This document shows, in pieces, positions 43,878 through 53,660 of a stretch of 64,000 nt of DNA; position 1 is the first letter of the stretch, and each line of letters starts with the position of its first letter. The notes under the pieces were generated by a model. The model saw only the letters and a list, made by a program, of their open reading frames with translations, was not told where the DNA came from and did no database searches. Source of the stretch: Flectonema sp. DT1601 (lineage: Eukaryota; Euglenozoa; Diplonemea; Diplonemida; Diplonemidae); the NCBI GenBank assembly GCA_964019425.1, contig OZ025780.1, positions 1,072,001 to 1,136,000 on the forward strand, written 5' to 3'. The translations under genes were made by a program, and so were the position numbers.

Positions 43878-45314
43878 ATGGAGGTGTTCATCCAAACACC
43901 AACAGGAGAGACCCACAGTGTCGTAATTCAGGCGAATTGGTATCTGAAGGACCTGAAAGAAGAACTTTTAGAAACGACGGGTGAAGACTTTAAGTGGGCG
44001 TCTTTTACTTTTGAAGGAGAACCAGTACCTTCAGAAAAGGTATTGGTGAGCACGGGGATTACTGGAGGATGTATTTTAGAATTCGGAGAGAGCGGAGAAA
44101 CAGCAGCCATCGCATTGTTGGATTCAAAGTATCCAACGGCTGGGATGGAATTAGTTTATGAAGCATCGCGTAACCCAACTGAAACTATGCATGATGAGTG
44201 CTTAGAAGCGTTGGCTGTCTCAGGTAGATTCGAAAAACTGCCTGGTTTCATCCACCTCCTTCTCTACATGAAACGATACACCATAGCTAGGAAAGCTTTC
44301 TCGAAGAGGGATGTGAATGAGCCTGTGATATCTTCGGGAGGTAGGGTTTTTTTAGTCAACTACACAAATGACTACTTAAGGTACGCAATCGTATTGGACG
44401 ACCCGGAGGCGGTCGATCTCGTACTGGGTGTCGGTTATGACATCCAAAAAGTTTTAAAAAGGACTCCAATCGACTTGTTTGCAATCAAAGAGAAGTCTTT
44501 ACTAACTCTTCAGATGCTCGACAGAAGAATACCTGAGCTTTGTGGAACTTACCCACGGTGGTGCAATAGAGTTATGGCTGCGGTGGAGGGAGGTAGAGAG
44601 GAGAAAATCAACTACACTCTGAGTACGTACAGCGGCAACACTCCTCTCTTTGCTACTGAATCTCTTGTAAGAAAAGTATCTTTCATTGTATTGTTGTCGT
44701 GCGTTTCTACACACGAAAAATTTGCATCAAAATTATTTTATTGTGAATTACTGACAGAGGATAATCACCTCACTCTGTTTGAGTTTGTGGATATAAAGAA
44801 GTGTTCCTCTGGAAATGTTAAAAAAGTAGCAAAACAACACATCGAAAGCAATCATTACCGAGTAGCTAAGAAGATCATGACAGCAGCTGGACTGGACAAG
44901 TGTCAGTCATTCTTCATGGATGTTTTGTTAATAATGTCACAGACTTCCGTTGATATCGCCGAGTGGATTGGGTTGTTTGAAATCGAATTGATGACTGGAA
45001 AGGATATCGACGACGAGGCTGAAAAACGAGGAGTTGATCATCCTCTGATCAAAGCAGCCAGTCAAGGTCAGCTGTCGATAGTTAAATGGTTGTTAGATCT
45101 ATCACCTTCGTGTAATGTTAATGTTCGTAGCGGAGGTAAGATCACAGCACTAATTGCTGCCTCACGTCAGCACGCTCCTGTTGTTAAATTTCTGTTGGAG
45201 CGAAATGCAGATCCAAATCTTAAAACGGAATCTGGTAACACGGCTCTCAGCGCCGCAACGTTCGTCATGAACGTTGAGATCTGTTCTCTTCTTTCTTCAG
45301 TTGATGCCAAGTAG
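43878..45314 (+). CDS. ubiquitin-like/ankyrin protein (third family member)
   Basis: I start at ATG 43878 (478 residues), because the upstream in-frame extension crosses the likely acceptor AGs. Residues 1-75 resemble ubiquitin (MEVFIQTPTGETHSVVIQA, YLKDLKEELLETTGED, FEGEPVPSEKVL). The centre has weak ankyrin-like helices. The C-terminal ~90 residues hold clear repeats (HPLIKAASQGQLSIVKWLL, TALIAASRQHAPVVKFLL, NTALSAATFVMNVEICSLL). A GTAAG at 44667 and CAGAG at 44759 would remove 93 nt in frame and delete a hydrophobic stretch (SFIVLLSCVSTHEKF) that looks foreign to the protein, so an intron there is plausible. The KLPRTRP tail of the 6-9 kb pair is absent. Confidence 0.7.
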   Translation: MEVFIQTPTGETHSVVIQANWYLKDLKEELLETTGEDFKWASFTFEGEPVPSEKVLVSTGITGGCILEFGESGETAAIALLDSKYPTAGMELVYEASRNPTETMHDECLEALAVSGRFEKLPGFIHLLLYMKRYTIARKAFSKRDVNEPVISSGGRVFLVNYTNDYLRYAIVLDDPEAVDLVLGVGYDIQKVLKRTPIDLFAIKEKSLLTLQMLDRRIPELCGTYPRWCNRVMAAVEGGREEKINYTLSTYSGNTPLFATESLVRKVSFIVLLSCVSTHEKFASKLFYCELLTEDNHLTLFEFVDIKKCSSGNVKKVAKQHIESNHYRVAKKIMTAAGLDKCQSFFMDVLLIMSQTSVDIAEWIGLFEIELMTGKDIDDEAEKRGVDHPLIKAASQGQLSIVKWLLDLSPSCNVNVRSGGKITALIAASRQHAPVVKFLLERNADPNLKTESGNTALSAATFVMNVEICSLLSSVDAK

Positions 45315-46080
45315 TACTGGTGTCGAAGACTTTTTGGATTCATTTTTTTTTTTTTTTTTTTTTTTTTTTTGCACTTTCTTGCGGTATAGGTCACATCTTT
45401 ATTTTGAAAATTGAAACCTCGATGAAGACGCTACGAGGAACTAAAGTGTTCACGTGATGCGGTTTACTTTTTATTTAGCATACTAATACAACATAAGGAT
45501 CACTGAGTACCTTCTCACCTTCACTCAAAATAATAATAATAATCCTTTTTATTTTTTTAGTGTCCCTTCAGGTTGGTTTGTCTCTCTAACCTTCACTAAT
45601 TAACCTGGGTCTTGTTGTTATAAATTGTGTATTTTTTTTTTTTTTTTTTTGTTTGCAACTTACTTTGCAACAGAAGTTAAGCTGAACATGAATTGAGTTT
45701 TCTTTTCAATTAATTATTATTATTATTATTTTTTTTTTTTTTTTGTATCCGTAGTCGGAAAAAGAAGAATTCAGATTGAAAAAGACCGTTATTTCTTAGG
45801 ATTCTGTCTGCGTTCAAACAAAATATAATTATCAAATCTGAATAAGGTTTTTAGACTATAGACACTCAGTTTGTCAGAGCTTGAGAACATGGGGCTTCCC
45901 ATTGTTGGGGGAGCCATTCTTCGGTTCGTATCACACAAGCAAACAAACAAACAAAAAAAAAAAAATACTGTGTTGGCTTTTTAAGGTAGTTTCTTACATT
46001 TAATAAATATAACAAATTCGACAACGTAATCTCCTCTTTTACTACAACGCCAGGGTCAAGATCAGGGTAGGGGTGGCATT
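45315..46080. other. intergenic spacer with a dispersed repeat
   Basis: T-runs at 45342-45370 and 45630-45651, an ATT microsatellite near 45715, then the repeat copy at 45745-45853. ACTACAACGCCAG (46053) and GGTCAAGATCAG (46065) are possible acceptors for the kinase gene. Confidence 0.5.
45745..45853 (+). repeat. dispersed ~130-bp repeat with inverted ends, copy 3
   Basis: GTATCCGTAGTCGGAAAAAGAAGAATTCAGATTGAA ... ATCAAATCTGAATAAGG. Same blocks and orientation as 20772-20920 and 31145-31272, and also preceded by a T-run. Confidence 0.65.
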
Positions 46081-47730
46081 ATGTTGAATATCTACAGCGC
46101 TCGCCACCGGAGCCTGTTTCTAGTTGGGGCTCTTTTTTTGTTGGTCTTCTTCTTTTGGAACGTACTCGCTACGGAAGATCGGGCAAAGACAAAAAAGGGA
46201 TCGGACTTGAACAGAAGAAAGAAGCTTCACAGCATGGCTGTTGGTATCAAAGAGTTGGCAGAAGATGTACAGAAATTGAGTGAAAATCGCAATAAAGTTA
46301 TTGTTCACGATGACCCCGATAGTAATAATAATAATAATAACAATAACGACAACAACAACAAGAAAGTTTCCTCCGAAAAGGGTTCCGACGATGACACGTT
46401 CACTGCTGATGCTGATGGTGGCTACGTAGTGTCTTTGGAAAGAGCTCTTGCTGTTCACAAAAAGAAATCTTCTGCTGATGTCGATGAGTCGTGTGAGAGT
46501 ACAAAAGACTTTCAGGTATGTCGCTGACGATGGTTTATTTTTAGTTTGTTTTTTTATTTGACATCAATCGAAACATAACCAAAACAGTCTTCCAAACTTT
46601 TCCACGACTTTGTAGCTCCACGAAAGGGTGGCTGGGTCCCACCTGGTTCAGAAAACGATAAAGATGAAAACGGTCACTGTGACCCTTTCAACTTTAATCC
46701 AACAACTGAGGAAAAAGAGAAGTGTGTTAAGTACCTTGAAAACAAGTCGAATTGGAAGTATTTACGACCAATGAATTCCGTCTTGTCAGAAGCGAGGACT
46801 ATAAAATTTATGATCCAATACTACGATCCGCAAGTCAAGGCTATCGTAAAGATGCCTCAATTTAAATTTATTGTCGAACCCTACAGTGAGTTCGCTTCGT
46901 ATGTTGCGGACAACTTGCTTGGCATCCATCGAGTTCCCGCCACCGCTTGGGTACCAATTCAACTGAGTTGGTTCAGAGCGAGTATGAGTGTAATTATGCC
47001 AGATGTTTATGTTCAGTGGGTCGAGTGTTTTATTTTTAGGAGAAAGGAGCTGAAGGGTTCAATCAAAAAGTGGGAGTCAACCCCAGGCGAGTTATCGCTT
47101 CATGTTAGCATCCAGCTGTGGATGAAAGGAGTGAAAGAGTTATCGAAGACTTCTGTAAAACTACCTCACAAGTTACTTGATAAGTTATTTCATCCTGGTG
47201 AACCTCTCAAGGAGTTGTCTTCTATGGAGAAGTGGGCTATCACTGAGACGAGTGACTTGCAAGTTTTCGATCACATAATTGGAAATAACGACAGAACACT
47301 TCACAAAAATGCTTTTGCAGTAGGAAATTGTGATAAACCACTTTGGGTGTGCAGTGGATCTGATACTTCAAAGTATCCCCGAATGGTATTTCTTGATCAA
47401 GGGTCTTCTTTCTATTCCTCAGGTAAGAAACCAACTCGTGTTTCTGTCTTTGATCAAGGTTCTAAAGTCTGCCAAATACGCCGCCGAACATTTACAGCAA
47501 TCAACTCCTTGAAGGGAACGGTTTTCACTGAGAAGGCGAAGGAACTAATTCCTTCGAAGGGGTTTTGGAATCACTGGCAACCATGGCAACTAGAGGGTGG
47601 GCAAGCTAGGCTTAATTCTCTTGTTGAGCATTTTGAAAAGTGTTTGGAAAAGTTTAGAGATGATATTTACCTGCAGGAAGTTGAGGACGAGACCAACTCA
47701 GGGAGTGAAGACGCTTCTGAGGCAAACTGA
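46081..47730 (+). CDS. FAM20-like secretory-pathway kinase, type II membrane protein
   Basis: Exons 46081..46515 and 46588..47730 (72-nt phase-0 intron) give 525 residues. Residues ~10-30 (LFLVGALFLLVFFFWNVLA) are a signal anchor. The stem contains a short Asn run (NNNNNNNNDNNN). The luminal domain matches the FAM20/four-jointed/GASK group: a Lys in VKMPQFKF, helix EFASYVADNLLGIHRVP with the group's Glu and RVP, catalytic segment FDHIIGNNDR (Asp373, Asn379, Asp380) and metal-binding DQG in VFLDQGSSF (Asp415). Several cysteines could form disulphides. Family members phosphorylate secreted proteins or proteoglycan sugars in the Golgi. The substrate here is unknown. Confidence 0.8.
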
Positions 47731-48671
47731 ATTCCTACATAAGTTGTCAAGTGAAGGCAACATGGAACTTCTTAGTAAACTTACACTGTCAGGTTGTGCA
47801 GTTTATTATTATTCAGTTGCTTAATAGAATTAATATAAGCTTCGCACCTTGTGAGTCTTTCACTTATATTCATCTTCTGTCAGGTCATTACTAAATTCGA
47901 ACCTTGTCTGGTGCAGATAAACATCCACTCACTCGAAGGCTCTCATAATGTCCTTTGAGATTATAAACGTTTTTAATTTTAACAGCAGCTTTAATATAGT
48001 CAGGTCAGCGACTGTGAAATAGCAAAAATGTTTTTGTGTTCGTAAAGGGTTTTCTGATTTCTGAGTAGCAGCACCGAGTCCTATGAAAGTGATTCTTTAA
48101 CCCTATTTTTGTTCTTCACCCCTCAAGAAAGGGATTATTGTTAGAGATTTCTTTCATAGACAATACACTACTGATTTGTTCTCTCTTCCCCAGAAGGCAG
48201 TACTCATATGCAATCACTCATTATAACTTAGCCATGTTAACAGGAGCGCGAAGACTTATAAAGTTCAAAATGAAGCTCTACATGGTGAAGTGAAGAACCT
48301 ACAAGACATTATTCTTCGTAAAACACAAGAAAGTGATGACACATTCACTGAGAACACACAACAGGCAAAGTTATTATGTAAAACAACAACTGAAGGATAA
48401 AAATTATCAACGGAAAACGCTGCACTACAAAATGATGTTTGCGACCATATAGTTATCCAACCCCCACGTGGTATTTGAATCATGCGAATTACAAAATTAT
48501 TTTTATCTAAATGAGGGCCTCGATCTGTCCTTCCAGGTCTGGGATTAGTATTTATCATTGTGCTTGTATCTTTTGTATTTTATTTTCTTAACACATATGT
48601 GTGTTCTTTGCAAGCGTAGCAACTTCCTGTCACTTTATTGTCTATCAGTTCTTGTGGAGCAAAAATAAAAA
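47731..48671. other. spacer at the downstream end of the + strand cluster
   Basis: AT-rich. It holds a decayed coiled-coil coding fragment (48242-48460). TTTATTGTCTATCAG ends at 48650, just before the small ORF at 48672. Homopolymers are notably fewer than upstream. Confidence 0.5.
48242..48460 (+). pseudogene. fragment of a coiled-coil protein gene
   Basis: One frame reads as a typical coiled coil (VQNEALHGEVKNLQDIILRK ... TENTQQAKLLC), is broken by a single TAA, and then continues (LSTENAALQNDVCDH). The heptad-like spacing of hydrophobics on both sides of the stop argues for a host gene remnant rather than chance. The parent family is not identifiable. Confidence 0.45.
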
Positions 48672-48902
48672 ATGATTTGTCCGCTGTTGGTTGCCTTGCT
48701 GTGGATCACATCACTAGCGAATGCGATGACTCCGACGGTTGCCCCTGTAACTGAAAAGGGAGTGCGGATTGCTGAAACTCAAGATCCTGCTTATGAAGCA
48801 GAGATAGCCACCCTATCGACAGGAGATGTTGTGGTTGTGTGGTTCGATTCCGCCCTGTTCCAAGAGCAGAAGATTCAAAATCATAGGCACGAACAGCCTT
48901 AA
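48672..48902 (+). CDS. short secreted protein, probably a truncated surface-protein gene
   Basis: 76 residues with a clear signal peptide (MICPLLVALLWITSLANA). The mature part (RIAETQDPAYEAEIATLSTG, DVVVVWFDS) resembles one unit of the repeated ..ALSDGGFVVVW.. beta units found in large surface proteins of bacteria and protists. Those proteins have many such units, so the abrupt polar end after residue 60 suggests truncation or a frame change. An acceptor-like pyrimidine tract lies 23 nt upstream. Confidence 0.5.
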   Translation: MICPLLVALLWITSLANAMTPTVAPVTEKGVRIAETQDPAYEAEIATLSTGDVVVVWFDSALFQEQKIQNHRHEQP

Positions 48903-49545
48903 GGCCAGTGACCATTGTTGATTGTTAGGTGACCTTTTTCTTGATGCAGAAGACAATGTGGAAAGGAGAGGGAGCAGGAATGGTTGTGTAGCAGTCTCTT
49001 ACTGTCTTATGATGGCTGACTGATAACATCCCGGGTTTACGGGGAACCGCTCGGCATTCTCAGTGAAGTACTGTTGAAAGGAAAAGTAATAAAAGAGAGT
49101 CTGATAAAAACAATCACACATATTAACCACGTAACAAGATACTAACATCATAAGGCTCATGTCGTCCAAGCTTTCCCATTTTCTCAGCTGAAGAAATTGA
49201 TGGTGAGAAAGACAAATGGGACCAACTTAAATCAATGAAAAGGTAAATATTATAAGTCAGTGCTGGGCATTCTCAGTGAAGTACTGTTGAAAGGAAAGTC
49301 ATAAAAGAGTCTGATAAAAACAATCACAAGCCACATGTCATCTAAGCTTTCCCATTTTCTCAGCCCAGGAAGAAAGTTGGAACCAAAATTTGCTTGACAC
49401 CCAAAGCTTGTGCCATGCGACAACAAACTATTCTGGGTAGGCAATTCCCAAGTTCTTCTGCATGAAACTTCCCTATTCTTTCATTAATAACCGGTCAAGG
49501 CTGAAGCATTGAGGTGTCAGTGTCTCTCGAACAGGGATCAGGTTA
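48903..49545. other. spacer with a local direct repeat
   Basis: No gene. It contains two copies of a block (49054-49188 and 49267-49364) beginning GCATTCTCAGTGAAGTACTG and ending AAGCTTTCCCATTTTCTCAGC. It ends where homology to the retroelement begins near 49546. Confidence 0.6.
49054..49364 (+). repeat. direct duplication of a 100-135-bp block
   Basis: GCATTCTCAGTGAAGTACTGTTGAAAGGAAA, GAGTCTGATAAAAACAATCACA and AAGCTTTCCCATTTTCTCAGC occur in the same order at 49054-49188 and 49267-49364. The second copy is shorter by an internal gap. High identity suggests a fairly recent duplication. Confidence 0.8.
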
Positions 49546-49550
49546 ACCTT

Positions 49551-50684
49551 CGTATCATCATCGAGGGAACAGCAAATCAGCGCGCACAACAGCAAAGTTA
49601 CAACCAGAACCCATGGAAAAAGAGCCAGATGAAAAAAGTAGATCATCTGTTTGCCAAACCATCACAGCACCGGCACAGAAGAAGTTACGGGCAACAACGA
49701 GGCGGCCGTCTTAGACACTCGCCGCTGTCCAACTTCCACCATCGAAGCGAAAACGTGCAACACCGAAACAAGCGAAACTTCGATGGTATTGACTGGAAGT
49801 TATATGAGAAGAGCTGCAATAGGCAAAGGTTGTCTTTCATAAGAAAAAACCTCTCTCATCGTAAAATCCGCGGAAAACAACCAGGACTTCGAACTTGCGG
49901 TGTAATCTATGCACTGTTTAGACGCTCCGACGGCAAAGTAATATACGTCGGCCAGGCAGCTAACTCAGCACTGGAGCGAGCGCAGTCCCACTGGTACCAG
50001 GCAAAGAAGTGGTCACGTGACAGAAGGCAGAACGAAAATCGTCTGATGCAATACCTGTCGCAGGAAAGGCTACCTCCACTAACAATCCCACTCGAGAAAA
50101 TCCCAAGCAATCATTACCACAATGCTTCGGACTTCTACAGAGCTGCTGCCCCTCGAGAGCAGCATTATATTAATAGTTTTGGAAAACTTCTAAATGTGAG
50201 AGGTTATTACTCACCAAAGCTAAGCTCTCAACGATCGAGAAAACACCAAAACCGCCCGCCACGCCCTGTTCGCCAACAGCAGATGCCATCTTTCAAGTCA
50301 CAGAATGTATACGAGCAGAACAGGTTTTATTTCAGTGAAGTTAACGATGATGGCGAGGACTTTGAATTATTCCAACAATCAAAACCAACCGCAACAATTA
50401 CATTAGAAAATGGTGTGTCATTTGAAGTTGAGACTTCCTACAAATGGTTGCCATCGAAGCTCAACTTTTTATTTGCTATGCCTGAAGACGAATTTTCGAA
50501 CTACGACTTTACTCGTTGGCAAACAAATACAACTACAAAGGTACTTCAATTCCTTCGTTCTAATTTCCACCAAGAACGTTACACAGCCCGTGTAAAGTAC
50601 CTCGAGAGCTGCTTTATGGAAAAATTGAACCCAGCAACACTACGCCGTCAAAAACAAAAAGGAAGCAAACAGCTACTGGCTTAA
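49551..50684 (+). CDS. element-encoded GIY-YIG endonuclease region, copy 1
   Basis: An open frame of about 380 residues. A basic, Gln/His-rich N-terminal region precedes the nuclease: GVIYALFRRSDGKVIYVGQA (GIY and YIG strands), an Arg in ERAQSHWYQAKK, and a Glu in APREQHYINSFG, the conserved residues of the superfamily. The domain should nick DNA at the target. After it comes a polar linker (RGYYSPKLS) and a region kept in all copies (WLPSKLNFLFAMPEDEF). No start codon is obvious at the 5' limit, consistent with truncation there. Confidence 0.75.
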   Translation, partial: RIIIEGTANQRAQQQSYNQNPWKKSQMKKVDHLFAKPSQHRHRRSYGQQRGGRLRHSPLSNFHHRSENVQHRNKRNFDGIDWKLYEKSCNRQRLSFIRKNLSHRKIRGKQPGLRTCGVIYALFRRSDGKVIYVGQAANSALERAQSHWYQAKKWSRDRRQNENRLMQYLSQERLPPLTIPLEKIPSNHYHNASDFYRAAAPREQHYINSFGKLLNVRGYYSPKLSSQRSRKHQNRPPRPVRQQQMPSFKSQNVYEQNRFYFSEVNDDGEDFELFQQSKPTATITLENGVSFEVETSYKWLPSKLNFLFAMPEDEFSNYDFTRWQTNTTTKVLQFLRSNFHQERYTARVKYLESCFMEKLNPATLRRQKQKGSKQLLA

Positions 50685-51025
50685 ACTGAACGTCAGCCAC
50701 AAGGCCTTAGATAGATTGAATCTAGGAGCAATTCTACACAGTGACGAAGTTAAGGCAGTCTGTCCAAATTTAAAAACCTTAAGCAGAACTAGAATCTGTC
50801 ACAAACTGGGTACAACTGTAGGAGATATTGTATTAAACGCCACTTCTGTTGGGAATGGATGCGATGAACCCCTCTGTTCACCATGTCCCTGTTGTACTCT
50901 CGTTCCAGGAAGTATTAAATTCGATGGCCACGCCTGCGGTCTAGCAGTAAATCTTCCCGTATCTGCCGAATTACGAGTTTGCACGAGGACAGAAATTCAG
51001 AGTTCCAAAGCACCCCGCTGCAACA

Positions 51026-52640
51026 ATGGGCTCGCTCGAAAGCGACATAGCAGTTTACGTAGATAAAGCTTACAGAAACACCACTGACGATATTAAACTT
51101 CGCTTCAAAAACGTAATTCTTAAGCATCTCCACACCAAACTAAGCCGAGACCTTTCATTCCTTGACTCCCCGCTGTCAAACAAGGCTCTCAAAGAACTTT
51201 CTTCACTACAAAATTCGATGGTTCTCTTAAAAGTAGACAAAGGACAACATGATATTGGTTTCATCTGTAAATCCTTCTACCTGAGTCTCCTCAGCAAACA
51301 ATTAGGAGGTCCAGCCTATCAACAATTGAAAGCAACAGAGGAAATCACTCTAGCCTTCTTAGCTGAGAATAATAAAATCTTAGGAAACAAGCATGCAGAT
51401 AGACTACCACATCTCTACGGCATGATTAAATTGCACAAGTCAGCTATTGGGATGAGATGGATTTCGGGAGCCTCTTCACTCACAGGAACGGAGAAGCAGC
51501 GTCAATTAGACAAGGAGCACAAAACGGCACCCGCAACAGCCACAACACACGCCCATCTGCATCTATCAAGTATTCTTAAAAATGTGATGGCTCTACTAAA
51601 AGAAAAAGATATGAATTCAAAATACAAACGTTATTGGATAGTCGAATCTGATAAAGACATAGCTGCTGATATTAAATTAAACGCAACTCGACTAAAAGGC
51701 CTATCTCCCAAGACACACGACTTCACTACGATGTATACACGACTACCCCACCAGGAGATCAAAGATAAAGTGAATGAAGCAATTAAAGAAGCATTCGAAT
51801 TCAAGAATATTATGCGACTCGAATCTAATGACCCTGCGACCTACCGTGCTTTATCACAGTTGGAATGTAGAGCGCTTTTGTGTGGATAATTCTCTAATTT
51901 CAATGGGAGGAAAACTATGGAGACAAGTAGTTGGCATTCCCATGGGCGGCAACGCAAGTAGCGATATAGCTAATCTCTACTGTTACAGAATCGAATCTAA
52001 ATTTATGGATGACCTTGTAACAAAAGGAGAGTTAGATTTAGCACGCAAACACGACTACTCTTGCCGGTACATAGACGATTTCCTTACATGGAACTGCAAC
52101 CCACCACCAGCAGAATTATACTCCATGAACTACACCGAGACCTCTAATGGTATTGATGATGTTTCATACATTGGAATTAGAATCCGAATCGAAACCACCA
52201 GATCAAACAACAGGTGGATACGTCTAAGCGTTAACGACAAGGCGCGTGGTTGGCATATCATACCAACAAGATTCACCCACCAGCACTCAGCTGCTCAAGA
52301 ATCGATGGGTACTGGTATCTTCACCACCATGCTCCTACGAGCACTCAGAATCTGTAATAATCAGGCAGATCTTCTACAAGAGCTCGAGTTCGTAACATAC
52401 AGACTACTCAACCGAGGATACAAGTTTAAGAACCTCGCAGTAGCTTGTCACAGCTTTATCAACTTATATATTGACGATGGCAATGTTGCAGCTGCAATTC
52501 GAAGACGACTAAATATTACTTCCGAAAAGTTTAATCATGGTATCCCTGTAAGCGACGAAAAAGATACCATTAATCATAAAAGTTCCACACTTCACACCTT
52601 AGACAAACGATTCCCAATACAATCACATCAATCTTCAGGG
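51026..52640 (+). CDS. element-encoded Penelope-type reverse transcriptase region, copy 1
   Basis: Shows the palm motifs in order: LKVDKGQHDIGF, LYGMIKLHKS, the catalytic Asp in HDFTTMYTRLP, GIPMGGNASSDIANLY, then CRYIDDF with the Asp pair, and LSVNDKARGWHI beyond it. The Asp triad is therefore present. The LYGMIKLHK and DFTTMYTRLP patterns are the Penelope-like counterparts of the group's PKIHK and SLYT motifs. The region is split between reading frames, so I give it as a domain span rather than a single protein. Confidence 0.75.
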
Positions 52641-53465
52641 GAAGGTCTAATCGGAGGTGAGTGTGGATGGGCATCGCTGAATTTTGTTGCAGACCATCTT
52701 TATCTTGACCGAATTAATTTCAGCTATTTGCAAGAACTACAACAAACATTCTACGAAGAACATCAAAAAGTAGAACCTGGCAGCAACGAGCAAAAACCAT
52801 CCCCGGATGGCTGGTTCTCTTTAACCGTTCTGGGGGTAGCAAGTAAACATAAACTCAACAGGGAAATCCACCAATATGTTTTTGTTGCAGACCATCTTTA
52901 TCTTGACCGAATTAATTTCAGCTATTTGCAAGAACTACAACAAACATTCTACGAAGAACATCAAAAAGTAGAACCTGGCAGCAACGAGCAAAAACCATCC
53001 CCGGATGGCTGGTTCTCTTTAACCGTTCTGGGGGTAGCAAGTAAACATAAACTCAACAGGGAAATCCACCAATATGTAGATCCCAGTTCTATGGACTACC
53101 CAACAATAGCCGCCGCATTCATTTTAAACAAAGCTGGTGCTAGAATGTCACACTACATGGTGGCCCTTGTCTCCTTTGATTCCATTATTGTTAGAGACAT
53201 TCTCAAAGGAGCGACAGACCGACGATTATCATTCGACCATTTTGACAGACATTTTAAACGCCCAGAATATTGTTTTCACATGATTTTAAAAAAGACTCTG
53301 CAGGATAATAATAATGATAACGACTGTACCATGGCACCCTCGAATGAAGGAATTCTACTCCTCACCAACACTAAGGAAAAGCGCAAGAAAGACGACTACA
53401 GCTCCGATGAAGGAGAACTCGCACTCGTAATAAAACGAACAGATGTAGAAGAGATAGAACGCTGA
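52640..53465 (+). CDS. element-encoded Josephin-like (papain-fold) domain, copy 1
   Basis: C-terminal of the reverse transcriptase. GGECGWASLNFVADHL holds the candidate nucleophile Cys at 52662. DGWFSLTVLGVASKHKLN parallels the DSGFFSIQVISNAL stretch of ataxin-3. SHYMVALVSFDSIIVRDILK parallels its EHWFTVRKLGKQWFNLNSLL, with candidate His and Asp/Asn. A helical tail (FDHFDRHFKR) follows. The second long copy keeps the same residues (ECGWAALN, DGWFSL, HFIVALVSFES) despite considerable divergence. Josephin proteins cleave ubiquitin chains. The function inferred here is a deubiquitinase or polyprotein protease. A 198-bp exact duplication interrupts the fold in this copy. Confidence 0.55.
52683..53078 (+). 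repeat. exact tandem duplication, 2 x 198 bp, inside the Josephin-like region
   Basis: Units 52683-52880 and 52881-53078 appear identical and keep the reading frame (66 codons each). The unit runs from just after the candidate catalytic Cys to before the His motif. Identity suggests a very recent event or an assembly error. Confidence 0.85.
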
Positions 53466-53573
53466 TCAAAAGCAAATATATGCTAGCCCGTCCTGGCGAG
53501 CTCCGATGGACATTAAGAAATCAGTTCTTTTGAAATAGACCAATTGATGGATCCGATTTATTATTTAACTGGA

Positions 53574-53660
53574 ATGAAGTCCTTAGAACTTACTGATGAA
53601 GGCCTAAGAGGGACAAGTAGTATAAGATTAAGGCCTGAAACTACGTATTCCACAGTGTAT
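53574..53660 (+). ncRNA. hammerhead-like core in the terminal repeat between copies 1 and 2
   Basis: CTGATGA at 53593-53599, stem II AGGCCT/AGGCCT (53600-53605 with 53631-53636), GAAA at 53637-53640. The outer helix TGGAAT/ATTCCA replaces TAGAAT/ATTCTA of the other copies, a paired base change. GTC sits upstream as a possible cleavage triplet. The alternative hairpin CTTAG/CTAAG competes. Confidence 0.45.

Larger units (their letters stand above)
49546..53640 (+). mobile_element. Penelope-like retroelement, long copy 1 (GIY-YIG first)
   Basis: Relative to the copy starting at 57131 it lacks the 5' terminal repeat and leader. Order of parts: an N-terminal region and GIY-YIG nuclease (~49899-50180), a Cys/His-rich spacer (CSPCPCC ... 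HAC, ~50870-50940), reverse transcriptase (~51150-52300), thumb and linker, a Josephin-like domain (~52640-53290), a conserved tail (GCAAATA ... TCCTGGCGAGCTCCGATGG) and the hammerhead-like terminal repeat. Reverse transcriptase signatures VDKGQHDIG, YGMIKLHKS, GIPMGGNASSDIANLY and CRYIDDFLTW fit Penelope-like elements. The nuclease-first order matches the permuted Chlamys/Naiad-type lineage. The copy reads in several frames and is probably inactive. Confidence 0.88.
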
